Shown: positions 32,704 to 44,369 of the stretch, one piece after another | Layout of the letters: every line of letters starts with the position of its first letter | Position numbering within the stretch: the first letter of the stretch is position 1 | Source of the DNA: Mesocentrotus franciscanus | Lineage: Eukaryota > Echinodermata > Echinoidea > Camarodonta > Strongylocentrotidae | NCBI GenBank assembly: GCA_037976565.1 | Contig: CP137679.1 | Coordinates: 30,951,988 to 31,015,987 of the forward strand | Length of the DNA: 64,000 bases | Direction of reading: 5' to 3' | Notes under the pieces: model-generated | Seen by the model: the letters and a program-made list of their open reading frames with translations, nothing else | Databases searched by the model: none | What the model was told of the DNA's origin: nothing | Program-made: the position numbers and the translations under genes

Positions 32704-32806
32704 TTATCTGTCGATTGAATCTGGTGTCGTCGAAGCCACTGACCCGTCTCCGTGATCTAGTGGTTAAGACATTGGCGTTCTAAGCCAGTAACCCGGGTGT
32801 CAGAGG
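32704..32806 (+). mobile_element. tRNA-derived SINE fragment, second copy
   Basis: GATTGAATCTGGTGTC (32714-32729), CGAAGCCACTG and then GTCTCCGTGATCTAGTGGTT (32747-32766) match the copy at 11605-11737. The anticodon-like stem here is better preserved (TTGGC/GCCAG around GTTCTAA, so a TCT-like anticodon). The sequence then diverges after ACCCGGGTG, and no B box or acceptor 3' half is present. It is therefore a truncated SINE and not a tRNA gene. Confidence 0.65.
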
Positions 32807-32814
32807 AAACATTA

Positions 32815-34050
32815 CGAGCATGATGAGAACAAGTCTTTGCCTATTAATCATTGACGTGATGTGCTTTTATAACTTTACTATATACCTTTGCTATCAATGT
32901 TAAAAAAAATATAACACGCTAATTTGAATCCTTCAAGAATAAACAGTGATTTAAATCACATTTTCTCGATTACTTTACTTTAAACTGTTATTTAGGTCGC
33001 GAAATTTTTCACCAAAGAAATCGCCAACCCTGTTTTCTTCACACCGTCATGTACAGAAATCTACATGTCTGATGTTGACAAACGTTTTAATTTATATATA
33101 CATACATGTACATATATATAATTTTTAAATATTATTTTTCATTTGTACAAGCTGTATTAATGGTGGATCCAAGGAAAGATATAAAAGCATACTGAAACCA
33201 AAAAAATGTCAGTGACTATCTAACAGTCTTCTCGTTCGGCATCTATCATAATATACCATCATTTAAGAGTTAAAAAAGTTTGACTTATAAAAGTAACAAA
33301 TGAAAGATGACAATAATTTGTGAAAGATGCATATCAGTGATGTCATACAACAAATTAGGATAATGCAAACATCTAGATAGCACATTGATAACTCCTTGTA
33401 GATCAACATGTACGAAGAAATGCATATTCCAGAGTCTGCTAACGCCACTCAAATTAATGCGTGTTGAGAGATGTGTAGATGTAATGTCATGTTCAGCTGT
33501 ACTCTTACTGTTATTATAATAAACTATAAGTAAAGAGAGGATGAGCAACACACTTGAAAGTGCCTTTTCTTGCTTTGATCATGACAATTATAAAGAAAAA
33601 GAAATTGTATAAAATACCAAGTGAAAGTCAGGCGTTTGGCAAAATGTTTCATTGAATTCAAGGTAATTATTACAGCAACTTAAAGATATTCTGATACATA
33701 CTTTCGAAAGGTAATTTTGTTTTTTTACAAAGTAGTTTTTTATTTTTGTTTCGACAGTTAGAATCAATGGCTCATACATAGTGTGAAAAGTGTGAACAAA
33801 AAATATTAAATGTAATTGTGTTACGTGATGAAATACAACAGTGCTTCCTATTTTCATATTTTCTACTTATTTCAATTGAAATAAATCCTCAAATCCACAG
33901 CAGATCCTATAATTCTTGGAGTGAATTTCATGAATTTAGGCTAAAGACACGATAACCGACTTACACTGGCGCCCATACCGTAAGATTGTATGGTGTTTTA
34001 TCGACATCCAATACTTGCATCTGATATAATGTCCACTTAATATGCGAAGG
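32815..34050. other. AT-rich spacer, nothing recognised
   Basis: Short frames on the minus strand at 33263-33551 and 33588-33857 show no domain. TA-rich patch at about 33092-33122. Confidence 0.45.
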
Positions 34051-34057
34051 TCGAGTT

Positions 34058-34532
34058 CTGGGGAGTGTTTCACATAGACTAAGATCGACTTAAGTTAGAC
34101 TTGAACTATGGCAGGCCTTTCTTGCCACTAGTTCCTCTAACCATTCCTGGCATTGGTTTCTCAAGGGACGTACAAATCGTGGAACCATATCTACAGAATT
34201 TACATTTTTGTTATAGTTCATTATTGAAGGAAAAAAATAATATCTAAAGATCATAGTTTCTAAGGTTTTCCCCCTCGAACTTTACATCTGGTTCAAGACT
34301 TTTTAAGGGCATAAATCGCATACCGTAGTATAAGTCCAATTCTTAAATATAACTTAAGTTAACAATGTAAGTAACTTTTTTTCTTCAACAATGAACTATC
34401 AAAAATGTAAATTCTGTAGATTTGTGACGTCCCTTGAGAGACCAATGGTGAGAGCAACCAGTGGCTTGAATGGCCTGCCATATAGTTCAAGTCCAACTTA
34501 AGTCGATCTTATTCTATGTGAAACACCCCCAG
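34058..34532. mobile_element. Long-arm inverted-repeat MITE, 475 bp
   Basis: The left arm (34058 to about 34238) and right arm (about 34375 to 34532) are inverted copies. Matching words include GGTGTTTCACATAGA at the tips, AAGATCGACTTAAGTT, GACTTGAACTAT, TGGCAGGCC, CTCAAGGGACGT, ACAGAATTTACATTTTTG and AGTTCATT.TTGAAG. About 135 bases of unrelated loop lie between. The left arm has a short insertion near 34172-34190 relative to the right arm. No convincing target duplication was found, and no transposase is present. Confidence 0.8.
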
Positions 34533-34539
34533 GTCAAAT

Positions 34540-37285
34540 CGAAAAATTATTTGTGAGCTTTTTCATCCTCTTCAAGTCGCTTTGAGAGAATACCATTGTG
34601 GGAATGTTCTCTGAACAGGATTGCTCTTTAAATGCCCCCTTATTTGAAATATGACGTGAAATTGCTGAAAGGTTCGGACCAAACCTTCCTGCCACACGTA
34701 CGTGTAGTCCCATATACCCATTTATGTGAGAAGTACATGTGCCTTTCAACAAGACTGAATCAATATCCTTTCATTTGTATGATTCCAAAACCGCTCACAA
34801 TACACAATTATTGTTATGTATTACATAGTTACTTTACCTCGATAACTCGTAGACAGTTTCTTTCACAATGTAATCACATGATCAGTACCAAACTTTATCT
34901 TTTCTAAGAGAAATGTATGATATTCCGTGCTTGATTAATATCATGCAATCATTGCTTATGATTAGGCAAAAAGAAAATTTATAATGGATAACCTTTTAGA
35001 TATTCCATAGAAACATTCCTTGTCCTGTTTGACGACGACGAATCATGTATATTCTTCGTACAAATTATTTTCCGATAGGATCGACATGTATGGCCACATA
35101 GAAGCGGATACGACATCAATTTTCATGAATAAAGAGTGAATTGTCATGAATTTATAGAGGTTGATGGTCTTAGAACTCTTGAAATAGCGCCCGGTGAAAG
35201 AAATCGTGGGCTCCACAGTACTTTCTAAACAATAGTCATGACACTTAAGACAAAGAACATTACCATGATGTTTTAATACACAATAGGTGCATTCAGATAG
35301 AAGTGGGGTAGTAATCGAAATCATTCAATGCACTTATTTTCGAAACTGAAACTGAACCTTTCTTGACACAGTAACATAGATGAATGGTATATGGTCTTTG
35401 CATCTTCTTGTAATCATTTCAGAGGATATTACTTATGTACATATAAGTGCCAATGTGTTATTGTATTGAATTGTATTGTAGCAGTTTGGATTATTACTTT
35501 AAAAACTCATTTTACACAGCAAAATAATATATGAAAAAATGTAAAAGATACTTTCAAAGGCGCAATTGTAGTAAACGCGTACTATCATCATTCATCATTC
35601 TATAACTGAAATGAGATTGTGGTTAACAGTCTGTGAAAATAATGTTATTTCAACACCTTTTGATATCTTTTTAAAAATGAACTACATTTTAAATTCATTT
35701 GAAAATCTTTAAATGCAAATGTTTGTGACCTTGGTGAGCATGACAAAAGGAGCCCAGAATTAAGAGACAATACAGTAAAATGAGAGAAACGGATTTCATG
35801 TCGATCATTCATAATAGAAATGAATGTACCATGAATTAGGTTTGTTTAGTTGAGCGTGAGTGGAAGTAAATAGTGGGTGTGCATGACGATAAGCAGCAAT
35901 GGCGTAGCGTGAGGCCACTCAAATGTGGGGGCGGGGCGGCAGTGGTCTTACTAAATGGATGAAGGCATCGATTGAAGGGGTGCATTTGGCCTTAGTAAGG
36001 GATCAGGTCATATTTTCTTTTCCTTTCATGTTTCCTCCATTTTCCTTTTGTGTTCTCCTTTTTTCCTTTTGAAGGGGGCATGTGCCCCTGTCCACGCTCC
36101 ATTTGCTTGACCACTACAGACTGTAACATTGACACGAACTCATATGGAAAGATGGCGAACTTGAGGGAGGAAAAGTCAAAGTGAATTCTATACAGCCATC
36201 ATGCTGGGCTCATTGCCTTTCATGCATGAAGCACGAATCGTTTTCTAACAAATTTTCAGAGCGGAACCAGAGCCGTTAAAGGTTACAAGGACTCCAGGGA
36301 CAATGGACTATTTTACCCACTATTCCCAGCTAATGACGCTGAATCATTCATTATAAGATACAAAAATCGTTCGATTGCGTTTAAGGTACTGGTATATTCA
36401 AAACAGAAAACAGAAGCCTAATTCTACACAAATCGCGTTTTTAAAAATAAATATAAAATTAATTTTCACTTTTCACTCTACAAAGAAACGTGTCTATGTA
36501 AAAGCGAGTTTCTTATTATCCACCTAATATAGTTATATTTAATTAGCCTAGATTGTCAAGTAGATAAAAGCTGTTTGGACTTGAAAAAGCATGACATTCT
36601 TATTACATTGATTTGTTTCAAGTGATTTAAACAATATAGCTATTTTGAGCGGGGTAAGAAATCCATCCGGCGTGTTTATTTATTTACTCAATTTATGAGT
36701 AATGACTAATAATTGTTGGACTATTTAAGGCATCACAAGTATGATGGTTGCTGCTTGTGGTATATTTGCTCTTGTTTTCGATAGCTTTTATATTTATTTT
36801 ACAAATGATACTTCATAATTTCATACAAGATCAGTAACCATGAAATCCACATGCCATTCAAATCTCCTTCATTATATGTGAGAAGAAGTGAAGGAATAAT
36901 GGCACGTAGCTGAAATCAAAGATCCTCCCTGTTGTTGTCCTATGGCATTGTAATTCCCTATCATGAAGGCCATTATATTCCAAATATATCTGATAAGCCT
37001 TCAGCAGTTATCTAACTTGAACAAATAAGGTGTATAACATAGACATGTGAAGAACATTTAACAATAAAATAATACTTTTTATCAAAAGTGTTAAAATTAT
37101 TGTATTTACTGTTTTTGGTGTAAAAGAATTTTTCTTTAGAAAATGTATTACAAAAAAATGTATAAATCCGTATCAGTGCAACAAAAATTGACAGCCCAGC
37201 TGGGATTATCATCATTTAGGAATTTTGTTACGAGGTCAAACAATTCGATTGGATACGGAAATAAACATGTCATAAGTTATCTCCT
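34540..37285. other. Spacer, nothing recognised
   Basis: About 2.7 kb without a bounded feature. Words at 35898-35945 (AATGGCGTAGCGTGAGG) and around 36065-36125 look like fragments of a common interspersed repeat. Small frames (34632-34907 plus, 35043-35324 minus) lack known motifs. Confidence 0.4.
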
Positions 37286-37291
37286 TTTTCC

Positions 37292-37609
37292 ATGATCCCC
37301 AGTGCCCTGTATACAACAAGGCGCCACAAAACACCCGCCAAAGTAGTGAAAGACTTACAACATGACAGAATAAGGCCACTGGTTATTACTGTTATAAAAC
37401 AATGCTTCACGGAGCGATATATAGTTCAATTTTCCTGTGTTCCCAATAGTCTAATATGTTTCCAGTATAGTGTGATAAGTTTTGAACTTGTAGCGGAAAG
37501 AACGTTCGAGAAATTATTCCTAAGATACGATATTGTGTGGAATGAGAATATTCTTCTAAGCTCATATCTACTCATGATCGTAAAGCACAGTGGAGTGACT
37601 TCGTTTTAA
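37292..37609 (+). CDS. Unrecognised 105-codon ORF
   Basis: A plus-strand open frame with an ordinary, non-repetitive amino-acid mix (it starts MIPSALYTTRRHKTPAKVVK and ends in SGVTSF). No domain, signal peptide or family motif is recognised. It has no visible promoter, splice site or polyadenylation signal placed to suit it. It is listed because it is one of the few longer frames not caused by simple repeats. A chance frame is still the most likely reading. Confidence 0.12.
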   Translation: MIPSALYTTRRHKTPAKVVKDLQHDRIRPLVITVIKQCFTERYIVQFSCVPNSLICFQYSVISFELVAERTFEKLFLRYDIVWNENILLSSYLLMIVKHSGVTSF

Positions 37610-37619
37610 TCTTTCTACA

Positions 37620-39280
37620 TTTAAACAAAATCTTTCGATTCCTGTAAAGTATATCCAGTTTTTAAATGATTTACATACATTTTTAAAATCTTCATTTAAA
37701 ACCACTTTGACATTTAATCAAATTATATATAGAATCTTATATAAATATGTTTTAATGCAAAAGTTCTTAAACGTTCAAATGAAAAGATAAGTATTCAATT
37801 ATAACATTTTTTTAATTATATCTTTATTTTAAATATAATAGTAGCCTAAACTTTGTGTCTTTGTGAAATGTGATTGATTTTTTTACGCGATAGCCTTTTC
37901 GTGGCGTCTTGAACAATCTACTTCTTTTGTTTACTTTTCTTTTTTTACTTTGGAAAAATATTAAACATTACGATTATAATTAAGTGTGCCCTGGGGGAGC
38001 TCATATTCACTTGTTCGAATTTCAATTTATAATATGGTTTAAAACCTATCAAAAATCGTGTATTCAAAACGCTTTATCTGGAATAGCGAGAAAAATGAAG
38101 TGTGACTGGAAAAGTTAATGGTTTTTATGAAATTATGAAATGATAACAAAAAATATGAAATTAAAATGAAAAACTGAATCAGGTGGAATATTATTTCTAA
38201 TGTCTAGGAAAACATCACAAGGGAATAAGTTGAATGAAATAATCAGTATCTTGAGAACCCGTCAACGATTCCTTGATTTGTTTTAAATGGATTATAGAAT
38301 GCAGTACACAGTAATATCAAGTGGAATACGAAATTATTTTCCGTGAAAGTTTAAAAGGCATTTACTGATAATTAATTTCGTGTTCCAGTTCGAATTATAA
38401 AAGAAACTCGTGTTCGCGATTTCTTTATAACTTGGAAATGTGCATAGAATAACAGCTAGAGAAAAAAATATTGAAATCACAGAAACGAGCCCTTTACGGA
38501 CACGTTTGAGAAGAATAAAAGAAAGAAAAAAAAACACGTTAAAAAGTCACCGTAGACAAAATTACTTGCATTTAAAATTGGAACAGCGCTTAACAGTCTT
38601 TCATACGGCCAGATGAATTATGAAACGAGAATACGGATGCTATAAATTGAGTTCTAGATTCAGCACAAGTGAAATGGTTTTAAAAACTAGGCCATCCTTT
38701 GTTGAGCATGAATGACTTTGAAGGACATGTGGAAATGTGTAACAGATATTTCAAACAAATAGATATTGCTCTAATAGAGTGGTTCTAGATTTTTTTAATT
38801 CCCATTATTTTTTCCACATTGCATATAGCTTTCCTTGACATCCATCAACTAATTGCTAGCGCTACAATCAAAGACCTTCGAATTTTAGCATACAATATCA
38901 AATAGAAGATATGTTAAGTGCATGCTGCAGAGGCCTGAGATATCCATATTGGAAAAAAATATGAAAATATGACTTTACTGTTTTTTTTCTGAATTACAAA
39001 ATTATCAACTAGAATAAAATGGAGTCCAAAGAAGCCATTCTACTGAATTATTCTATTATAGAATACATTTGGAATCAATAATAATAAATTCAGATTAACT
39101 GAATTAACAGTTTAAAAAAGAAACACACACGCAAGCATGTTTTTTTCCTTCTAAAGGTTTTATAATTCCCATCTGACAATGACACGGAATGGCATTGCGA
39201 GCTTACTGTCAAGTGTGTCCTGGTGTTAGAGATATCACTGGCTACTGAAAGCATTAAACCATGTTCAAGAATTATATAAT
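37620..39280. other. AT-rich spacer, nothing recognised
   Basis: No supported feature in this very AT-rich stretch. Confidence 0.5.
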
Positions 39281-39285
39281 AGAAA

Positions 39286-39289
39286 TAAC

Positions 39290-39357
<68 letters not shown>

Positions 39358-39430
39358 TAACAATGATAACGATAACGATAATAAACAAATGAGACAATCA
39401 ATAATAATAATAACCAAAAAAATAATGATA
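39286..39430 (+). repeat. (AAT)n microsatellite
   Basis: ATA/AAT units run to about 39352, then GATAAC variants to about 39430. The poly-tyrosine minus-strand frame is a by-product. Confidence 0.9.
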
Positions 39431-39439
39431 ATAATAATT

Positions 39440-39950
39440 AAAATATCATGTCTTGTTTACCCAGGATAGACTCAAAATCAATACTAGTCTAGGGCCCTAC
39501 AATCAATGATTTTATTACTCAAAGCTTCAATAATCAATACATTTATAGCTATTCAAAAGCTCACATCTGCATTGATATTCTACATTTAATTTACATACAC
39601 TGGTGTATTTGTCATTAAAAGTAGTTTTAAAGGAGGAAGGTAATTCTACCGAAGATGTATATAAATAGTAGTTTCTCTAGTTTGAACCTATGGCATTATT
39701 CGCGATAGTCACCTTTATCTACTATTTTATGATAAAGGGCATAATTAAAAAAAAGTAGTCACGTGGTAGTGTAATCCTTCTGTCGTCTGTAAAAACAGAT
39801 GATCTTAGTGTTAAGGTGTGTATATTCACACAAATCTTGACGATCGGTGTGAAACGAAAGCAAGGCCGCATGAAATAATGAAGTAGAAAATAATGTTAGT
39901 TCTATTGAAAACATATTTGTGTATTTTATTCAGAACATATGTCTGTTGGG
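39440..39950. other. AT-rich spacer, nothing recognised
   Basis: No supported feature. Confidence 0.5.
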
Positions 39951-39959
39951 GATAATATG

Positions 39960-40200
39960 AAATAGGAAGGAAGGGTGGAGGGGCAGAATGGTGAGTTAAA
40001 ATAGAGGAAAGGAGAGAAGAGGAAGGACGGAGGAGAATTGGGATAGAGAGAAAGAGGGAAAGCGAAGGAGGAAGAAATAAAGAGAGAATGAGAGAAATGG
40101 AGAGACAAAGAAAGAAAGATACAAAGTACAAAAGAAAGGGAGAAAATGAGAAAGAGAGACGGAGAGAGAGAAGGAGATGAAGAGAGAAAGCGTGCCAAAG
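39960..40200. repeat. GA-rich polypurine tract
   Basis: The plus strand is mostly purine, with many AGAGA and GGAAAG words. Three overlapping Ser/Leu/Phe minus-strand frames (90-170 codons) are its translation. Confidence 0.75.
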
Positions 40201-40204
40201 AGAA

Positions 40205-40410
40205 TGCATGTCACAGCCGGAGGGTGATTCACACCCGCCGCTCGCTCCACGGTACGGTAACCGTACACTGGCCCAGCATGCTGGGGTGCTAGCTGGCTGG
40301 GTGCTGCCCGACTCAGCGAGAAGAGCGGAGAAGTACATTCAACTAGAGCAGTGGGTCAGCGACCCCCATGCCAACCTACACGGTCAGCCTACCAACCCAC
40401 AAGCACAACC
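40205..40410. promoter_or_regulatory. GC-rich island with two adjacent palindromes
   Basis: GTACGGTAACCGTAC (40252-40266; one central base unpaired) is followed after five bases by the perfect palindrome CCCAGCATGCTGGG (40272-40285). CAGCTGG/GCTAGC-type words follow. CpG and GC are locally high. The paired palindromes could be dimeric protein-binding sites. A 126-codon plus-strand frame starts here but becomes unstructured hydrophobic sequence downstream and is not considered coding. Confidence 0.28.
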
Positions 40411-40414
40411 CACA

Positions 40415-41480
40415 CACTCATTTAGACTCATCGCCAGTATCTTTTCGCTTCATATTATACTTTCTTCCGGCAATCTCCCATTATTTTTACACACAATAAG
40501 CACTGCGATATTTTTTTCATACGCAGCTGCATTGATTTTGACGAGATTTTTTTTAATGAATGTTCGAAATTGGTGGCTTTTGAGTTGAAAATTCTACCAA
40601 CGATTGTTGAAGAGTCTAAGAGAAGTAAGTGCAGGCGAAGCATCGAGTTATCAATCTGACGTATGTAGACGGGTTGTATTAGGACAGCTCAACATCAGCC
40701 CTAGGGCTTGTAAGGGTCTACACCATCCATGCATAGCCCATCAATCTATTCATTTGACTTTTCTAGAACAGACACTCGCCAGCTCCTAAAGCCTCCCCTC
40801 CTCTCATCATTTTCATTCAATTCTTTCTTCCAACCCTTTTGTCTTTTCTCACTTCTTTCTTCCGTCATCCCCGCACTCACCGTTTCCCAACAGTGCGTCA
40901 TTTCTTACGGATCACATCTTTTTCTTATAAGTTATACCGAAACACTTTTTCTCCCCGGGTTAATTCTGGCCATGTTATTCAGAGATTCTTTTCTTTTCCC
41001 TTGGCCAGAGCCCAATCCTCTCTTAAAACATGCTCGGGGCAGTTCCAATGGCTCATTTGAGCACGCCCTTCTCGGTGCATAGTTTTCATGCGCATTGCTT
41101 GTCACTGTTTGCCATCAAACTATGCTTTGTATTGACAGGCGCGCTTTCATAAATTTACCCAGATTGTGCGACAAAAAAAGTGAAGGAGGGGGAGAGAAGA
41201 AAAGCGAATATGAGAGAGAAAGAAGAAGGGGGGAGTGAGATGAATTTGATGAAATGAAAAGGAGTTGTGCGTCATCGAATGACAGGCTCAACATCTGTGC
41301 ATTATAATTTCCATTGTGCAATATTGTGCAAAATTGGAGCAAAAATCGACGGCTTTTTTGTAGGGTCCATGACGGACGTGTTTGTTGTGGGAGAGGAGTG
41401 TTTGCTGGCGCCATTGTCCGATGTTGAGGGCTGCTCGACCACGGTGCAAATAATTCATCGAGTCGGTCCACAGCCATGAC
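40415..41480. other. Spacer with CT- and GA-rich patches
   Basis: A pyrimidine-rich stretch lies at about 40795-40900 and a purine-rich stretch at 41170-41250. Frames of 117 codons (40729-41082) and 143 codons (41115-41546, minus) show no domain. The latter reads through the purine tract. Confidence 0.35.
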
Positions 41481-41487
41481 TTTCATC

Positions 41488-41620
41488 TCTATCTGCAATC
41501 TGCGCTTGACTGCGACGCCTTCAAGATAAATACATAGCACTTTCAAGTTATGTAGTAGCCGCCACGATGGACCATGGAGAGAATGATAGATTGGGAAATA
41601 CAGTATGTCTAGAGATACCT
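41488..41620 (+). repeat. First copy of ~120 bp direct duplication
   Basis: GCAATCTGCGCTTGAC, TCAAGATAAATACATAGCAC, TATGTAGTAGCCGCCACGAT and GGAGAGAATGATA recur about 393 bases downstream at 41884-42000 with modest divergence. The copies differ by short indels (for example TTTCAAGT is absent from the second). Confidence 0.75.
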
Positions 41621-41827
41621 TATAGACAGGGTCAGAACTTGAAACTCATAAAAAAATATGGTATTTCTCCATGTGCCATTTGTGAAAGACGACAGAATTG
41701 GCTTATTTTAAAGAAAGTTCCAGACTACACAATAATTTACAATCAAATTAAATCACAAAAGTTTTACACAGCAATAAAAAAGGAATGTAGAAGTAGATAC
41801 AAACAATATACAATGTTATCTATATAA
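41567..41827 (+). CDS. Unrecognised 86-codon ORF between direct repeats
   Basis: This plus-strand frame starts inside the first duplicate copy. It encodes a Lys/Ile/Tyr-rich, non-repetitive peptide with a CAICERRQNW segment, where the two cysteines could suggest a knuckle, but no second Cys/His pair is present. No family is recognised. No TATA box or splice sites were assigned. The AT-rich base composition suits noncoding DNA. Most likely a chance frame. Confidence 0.13.
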   Translation: MDHGENDRLGNTVCLEIPYRQGQNLKLIKKYGISPCAICERRQNWLILKKVPDYTIIYNQIKSQKFYTAIKKECRSRYKQYTMLSI

Positions 41828-41883
41828 GTGCCCTTAATATGAATAAACCAAAAAGCCTCATCAATTTTAAGCAGTCTAGTCTC

Positions 41884-42000
41884 TTTCGCAATCTGCGCTT
41901 GACCGAGCTGCACTCAAGGTAAATACAGAGCACTATGTAGTAGCTGCCATGATGGCCTTTGGAGAGAAATGATACGTTACCACATAAAGTATACCTAAGA
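41884..42000 (+). repeat. Second copy of ~120 bp direct duplication
   Basis: Homologous to 41488-41620 in the same orientation (GCAATCTGCGCTTGAC at 41888-41903, TATGTAGTAGCTGCCATGAT at 41935-41954). Confidence 0.75.
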
Positions 42001-42004
42001 TTGT

Positions 42005-44020
42005 CTTAACCCATTGCCTACTGGATTTGAGTGGTTCCTACCTGTCGTCTATGGGATAAGATAATTCAGTAGTTTATGGTTTAAACAAACTTTCATTTAT
42101 GAGATGCAAACAAACTCATAATCATCTAAAGAAGTGTGGTCTCTCCTCATTAGATTTGTTACACTGAACACGGTATTTCTAAAGGTGTCTTAAAAAAACG
42201 TTCAATGCTGAGATGCTAAACCGACAAAAGAATCATAAAAGCTATTGTATTTCCTAAAATGTGTTGTCGGAATAGATGGCGTATGAATGAAGAAATGTAC
42301 CCAGAATCGGCTACCTTCTAAGCAGATTCCTGCTACACAGAACAGAGCATATCTACCAATGTCTTTAAAACTTTTTCAAAGTTCAGGTGCTCTATTGATA
42401 AACTTTTTTTTCTCCACGTGTGTTTAAGAACTTCATGTTAATAGTTTTTTAAAAGACCACATTACAAAACGCACTATTTGCCTGCAGATTTATCTGTTAA
42501 ACTTTTCTGTAGTCGACGAGACATTTTGAAACGGTGCTGACCACAACAACTCATGAAATGTGGGCATGTACTCAATAGCTTTCCATGAAATCAGCCTACA
42601 AAAAATACAACAACAAAGTCTTGTAGAGATTGATGCAGGCTAAAACGCGCCAGCCTGCAGACTCCTGTCTGTTTAATCACTTGGTGCTAATGATGTCTTC
42701 TGTATCTACGTCGGATATTTTCCACACACTAAGCACCATGGTGATCGCTTCAGAATTTCTTGAAAACACATTGTGGTCTACAGTGTTAAATTCGTGACGC
42801 AATTACGTAGGCGCATCGCTAATCGCTTTCGTGTATCTTCAAATTTACAAACTTGAAAAGAAGGTCCATAATCTCGAGAGGGAGAGAGAAAAAGAAAGGC
42901 TGTCAGGGGGAAAGAGCCTCTGGAAGTTCCCAGACGTTCAATGACACCATATCGACATCTAGAATGGTCATAGTAAATAATCTTTTATCAATATGGTACA
43001 AATATCATATCCAGAGACTGTGCTAATTTTAGTTTATCTGATGCATATCAATCAGATTTTGTTAAAGAAGACACAGGCTATAATGCCTTTACAGGATCAG
43101 GGTGTAAAGTTGAATGAATACAACGGTTATGAAAATACGCTTCAGAAATTCCCTTTGAAGATGGCAACTAAAACAAATAAATAGCACTTGGGATTGTGAA
43201 ACAAATTCGAGGGTTAAATGAGAACGATAGTAATTTCGTAACATATTCAATTGTACAATTTATTTTCTTTAAATGTATTTTGCCCATGATAATTATTATT
43301 TAATATAGTTAGCCTATGAACTGTATTATGACACTGAGTGTCTACATAATTTAATGGATCATTCACCGCATCGAAATTCACCCTCGATCTCAAGACACCC
43401 CCTAAAAAAAATCAAATAATTAATAAACAATAAATAAATGGAAAATGAATAAATAAAATAACAACACACGAAATTACTTGCACTAAAACCACGCTCATTG
43501 TTTTATAAGTTATCTCCCCTGCAAATATCTGTGTGTGCATGTGCAAATCATAATGAATATGTAAGTTCGTTACAACTGGTACAAGTTTTACAGATATTAC
43601 GTTCTTGTCAAATTCAATACGGTAACCAGGTAAACATTTAATTTTCCATTTTTAAAAATGGTTAAATATTTGATCTCAGTATACTGATTTCATTGAATTG
43701 CTAATAAGAGTCAAATTTCAGGACATTAGTAAAGTTTTACAAATTTAAAAGTGAAATCCTGCGTCGTTTTAAGACATATTTTGGTCGAGACAGCCGCATG
43801 GCAATTCAATTCTAAACCCATAAAGAAATATAACAAAATATGTATTTCAAAATATTATAGAATACACTGCAAAAGTATGTAGGAACTTCAAAAACTGACG
43901 CTTAAAAGTTCAAAAGTTATTGCATATAATCGTGTTTCATATAGGGACTACAAGATATAACATGGTACTATTCTATTCTGCATAAGAAACTCTTCACAAA
44001 GAGGCCTAAGGGGTATCAAC
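42005..44020. other. Spacer, nothing firmly recognised
   Basis: A TTAACCCATTGCCTAC word at 42008-42023 matches the tip of the small palindromic element at 57651-57732, so a diverged copy may lie at 42005-42060. A GA patch lies at about 42875-42900. No gene. Confidence 0.4.
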
Positions 44021-44026
44021 TTCTTT

Positions 44027-44096
44027 GACTAGCTAATTCTCTCATTCTCGTAGGCTTAATACGGGGACCACCCGGTTCCCGTAGTCAGAGGGTTAA
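44027..44096 (+). mobile_element. Small palindromic repeat, copy 1
   Basis: TTGACTAG, TTCTC, GGCTTAATACGGGGACCACC and GGTTCCCGTAGTCAGAGGGT align along their length with 57660-57730. The inner GGGACCACCCGGTTCCC is itself nearly palindromic. Confidence 0.6.
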
Positions 44097-44167
44097 ACCA
44101 CATTCTTACCACCAGGTAGGCGGGCAGGTAACTTGCATTGAATTCCAGGCGCAAGCGGGGGGCCTGA

Positions 44168-44354
44168 GGTGTTTTTCTTTTCAACTCTAGCTCTTGTGGA
44201 CAACTTTCTCCAACTGCTTACCTTTTTAGAGACTGCATCGTGCTGCGTGGAGTAATTGGACGAAAGGAACAAACGGCAGTGCTCAGTCTCCCCGTCCCGA
44301 CAGGTGAGGTTCGAGCGCTATGGCGCCGCTGTCACAAAACGACTGTGATATTCA
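44168..44354 (+). other. Open frame with acceptor- and donor-like signals
   Basis: A pyrimidine run ending in CTCTAG (44185-44190) resembles a 3' splice site, and CAGGTGAGG (44301-44309) is a near-consensus 5' splice site. The 113 bases between are open in one frame, which stays open from 44168 to the TAA ending at 44357. There is no ATG. The encoded peptide (including FRDCIVLRGVIGRKEQTAV) matches no family I recognise. Locally CpG-richer. It could be an internal exon, a noncoding exon or chance. Confidence 0.15.
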
Positions 44355-44369
44355 ACTAAGCGTAGACTC

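Noticed and set aside
39826..40338. 170-codon minus-strand frame
   Set aside because: Its core is the translation of a GA tract; no domain outside it.
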